NCBI RefSeq assembly: GCF_008329535.1
Contig: NZ_NPKR01000002.1
Span: 496,001 to 560,000, forward strand
Direction: 5' to 3'
Length of the DNA stretch: 64,000 bases
Source: Mycolicibacterium sp. P1-18
GTDB lineage: Bacteria > Actinomycetota > Actinomycetes > Mycobacteriales > Mycobacteriaceae
Position 1 is the first letter of the stretch. Each line of letters starts with the position of its first letter. Below the pieces are notes generated by a model that was not told the origin of the DNA, searched no databases, and saw only the letters and a program-made list of their open reading frames with translations. Shown piece by piece: positions 63,321 to 64,000 of this stretch. The position numbers and the translations under genes are program-made.

Positions 63321-64000
63321 CGAGTGGATCCGCGACCGCCCGGCCCCCGAGGCGGTCGGACGGCCGCGCCGGACGATGAGCCGCACCGAGCGGGCACGCG
63401 CCAACCGCAACCGTCGGCGGCGCCGCAACGTCACCGTGCTCTCCGTCGTGGTGCTGGTCGCCGTGGTCGTCGGCGTCGTCTTCCTGGGCTCCCGGGTGTG
63501 GCACGGCATGTTCGGCACGCCGAGTGACTACCAGGGCGACGGCGTCAAGGACGTCGTGGTGCAGGTGCACAACGGCGACACCACCACCGCGATCGGCAAG
63601 ACCCTGCAGGACGGCGGCGTCGTCGCGACGTCGCAGGCCTTCGTCGACGCCGCGGCCGGCAACACGACCATCTCGGCGATTCAGCCGGGGTTCTACAAGA
63701 TGCGCACCGAGATTCCGGCCGCGACCGCCGTCACCCGGCTGGCGGACCCGCAGAACCGGGTCGGCCTGCTCACGATTCCCGAGGGCCGCCAACTCGACGA
63801 CATCGCCGACGTGAAGACCAGCGCGGTCACCAAGGGCGTCTTCTCCCTCGTCGCGGACGCCACCTGCGTGGACCTCGACGGCGACAAGAAGTGCGGCGTC
63901 ACCGCCGACGAGCTGAAGAACGCGGCGGGTGCCGCCGACCCCGCGGCACTGGCCGTTCCCGTCTGGGCGGCCGACCCCGTCAAGGCGATGGGCAACGACC
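63313..64000 (+). CDS. mltG: Endolytic murein transglycosylase MltG, 3' end cut by window
   Basis: The first 229 residues of an MltG (YceG) protein. A basic Arg/Lys-rich cytoplasmic tail (about 15-40) precedes one TM helix (about 41-58). The extracellular part shows the LysM-like first subdomain with [17 protein letters not shown] and then [12 protein letters not shown]. The catalytic Glu region lies beyond the window. MltG cuts nascent glycan strands to end peptidoglycan synthesis. The ATG at 63313 overlaps the ruvX stop region by eight bases. From memory it matches Rv2553c and is followed by aroE in other mycobacteria. Confidence 0.92.
   Translation, partial: MPDEWIRDRPAPEAVGRPRRTMSRTERARANRNRRRRRNVTVLSVVVLVAVVVGVVFLGSRVWHGMFGTPSDYQGDGVKDVVVQVHNGDTTTAIGKTLQDGGVVATSQAFVDAAAGNTTISAIQPGFYKMRTEIPAATAVTRLADPQNRVGLLTIPEGRQLDDIADVKTSAVTKGVFSLVADATCVDLDGDKKCGVTADELKNAAGAADPAALAVPVWAADPVKAMGND

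Overview
This 64 kb window is high-GC actinobacterial chromosome, almost certainly from a non-tuberculous, probably rapidly growing Mycobacterium/Mycolicibacterium. From memory, the backbone gene order follows the M. tuberculosis Rv2589-Rv2553c stretch: gabT, yajC-secD-secF, a DppA-like lipoprotein, apt, rel, ppiB, a glyoxalase-like hydrolase, hisS, an Rv2578c-type radical SAM protein, ypfJ, a ketopantoate-reductase-like gene, aspS, the Rv2566-Rv2569c group, rarA, yjbQ, alaS, ruvX and mltG. Other mycobacterial marks are a 13E12-type DUF222/HNH gene, two LexA (SOS) boxes of the mycobacterial type, an F420-dependent Ddn-like protein, a mycofactocin-type SDR, frequent GTG starts and many apparently leaderless promoters.

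Layout. 0.4-3.9 kb: a membrane protein, then gabT plus an aminobutyraldehyde dehydrogenase (GABA/putrescine catabolism). 4.2-12.4 kb: yajC-secD-secF-lipoprotein-apt-rel, linking protein export, purine salvage and the stringent response. 12.4-14.0 kb: an MFS exporter divergent from an ArsR-type regulator. 14.0-15.9 kb: two membrane-anchored cyclophilins. 16.0-19.2 kb: a metallo-hydrolase, hisS, dtd, a secreted protein and a cold-shock protein. 19.3-20.4 kb: an SOS-controlled radical SAM gene. 20.4-31.3 kb is accessory metabolism: an ECF sigma factor, an MmyB-type regulator divergent from an SDR, an alpha/beta hydrolase, a TetR-flavin monooxygenase-SDR operon, a DinB/YpfJ pair, a type-B carboxylesterase, an SRPBCC protein and a PanE-like reductase. 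31.4-35.9 kb: aspS, the SOS-controlled 13E12 gene, a Ddn-like gene and a small lipoprotein. 36.0-37.8 kb: a thiolase divergent from an HxlR regulator. 37.7-45.8 kb: a complete sugar/polyol operon (DeoR, FGGY kinase, binding protein, two permeases, ATPase, SDR, BtpA-family TIM barrel). 46.0-54.9 kb: a DUF389 membrane protein, then a tight four-gene cassette (transglutaminase + DUF2126 amidoligase; circularly permuted ATP-grasp + Alpha-E; a second transglutaminase; zinc-ribbon metallopeptidase). 54.9-64.0 kb: a MerR-controlled SDR, DUF3097, a TM2 protein, rarA, a GlsB-type membrane protein, yjbQ, and alaS-ruvX-mltG (mltG is cut by the window end).

The most interesting unit is the cassette at 46957-54917, whose overlapping genes look like a complete but uncharacterised peptide-forming and peptide-cleaving system. 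Next come the BtpA-containing sugar operon, the TetR operator laid over a leaderless promoter in front of the monooxygenase/mycofactocin-SDR genes, and several clear regulator-operator pairs (MmyB-like, MerR, ArsR, HxlR, DeoR, LexA). I saw no tRNA, rRNA, CRISPR array or insertion sequence, but could not search exhaustively. All functions are read from motifs and family knowledge; nothing was checked against a database.
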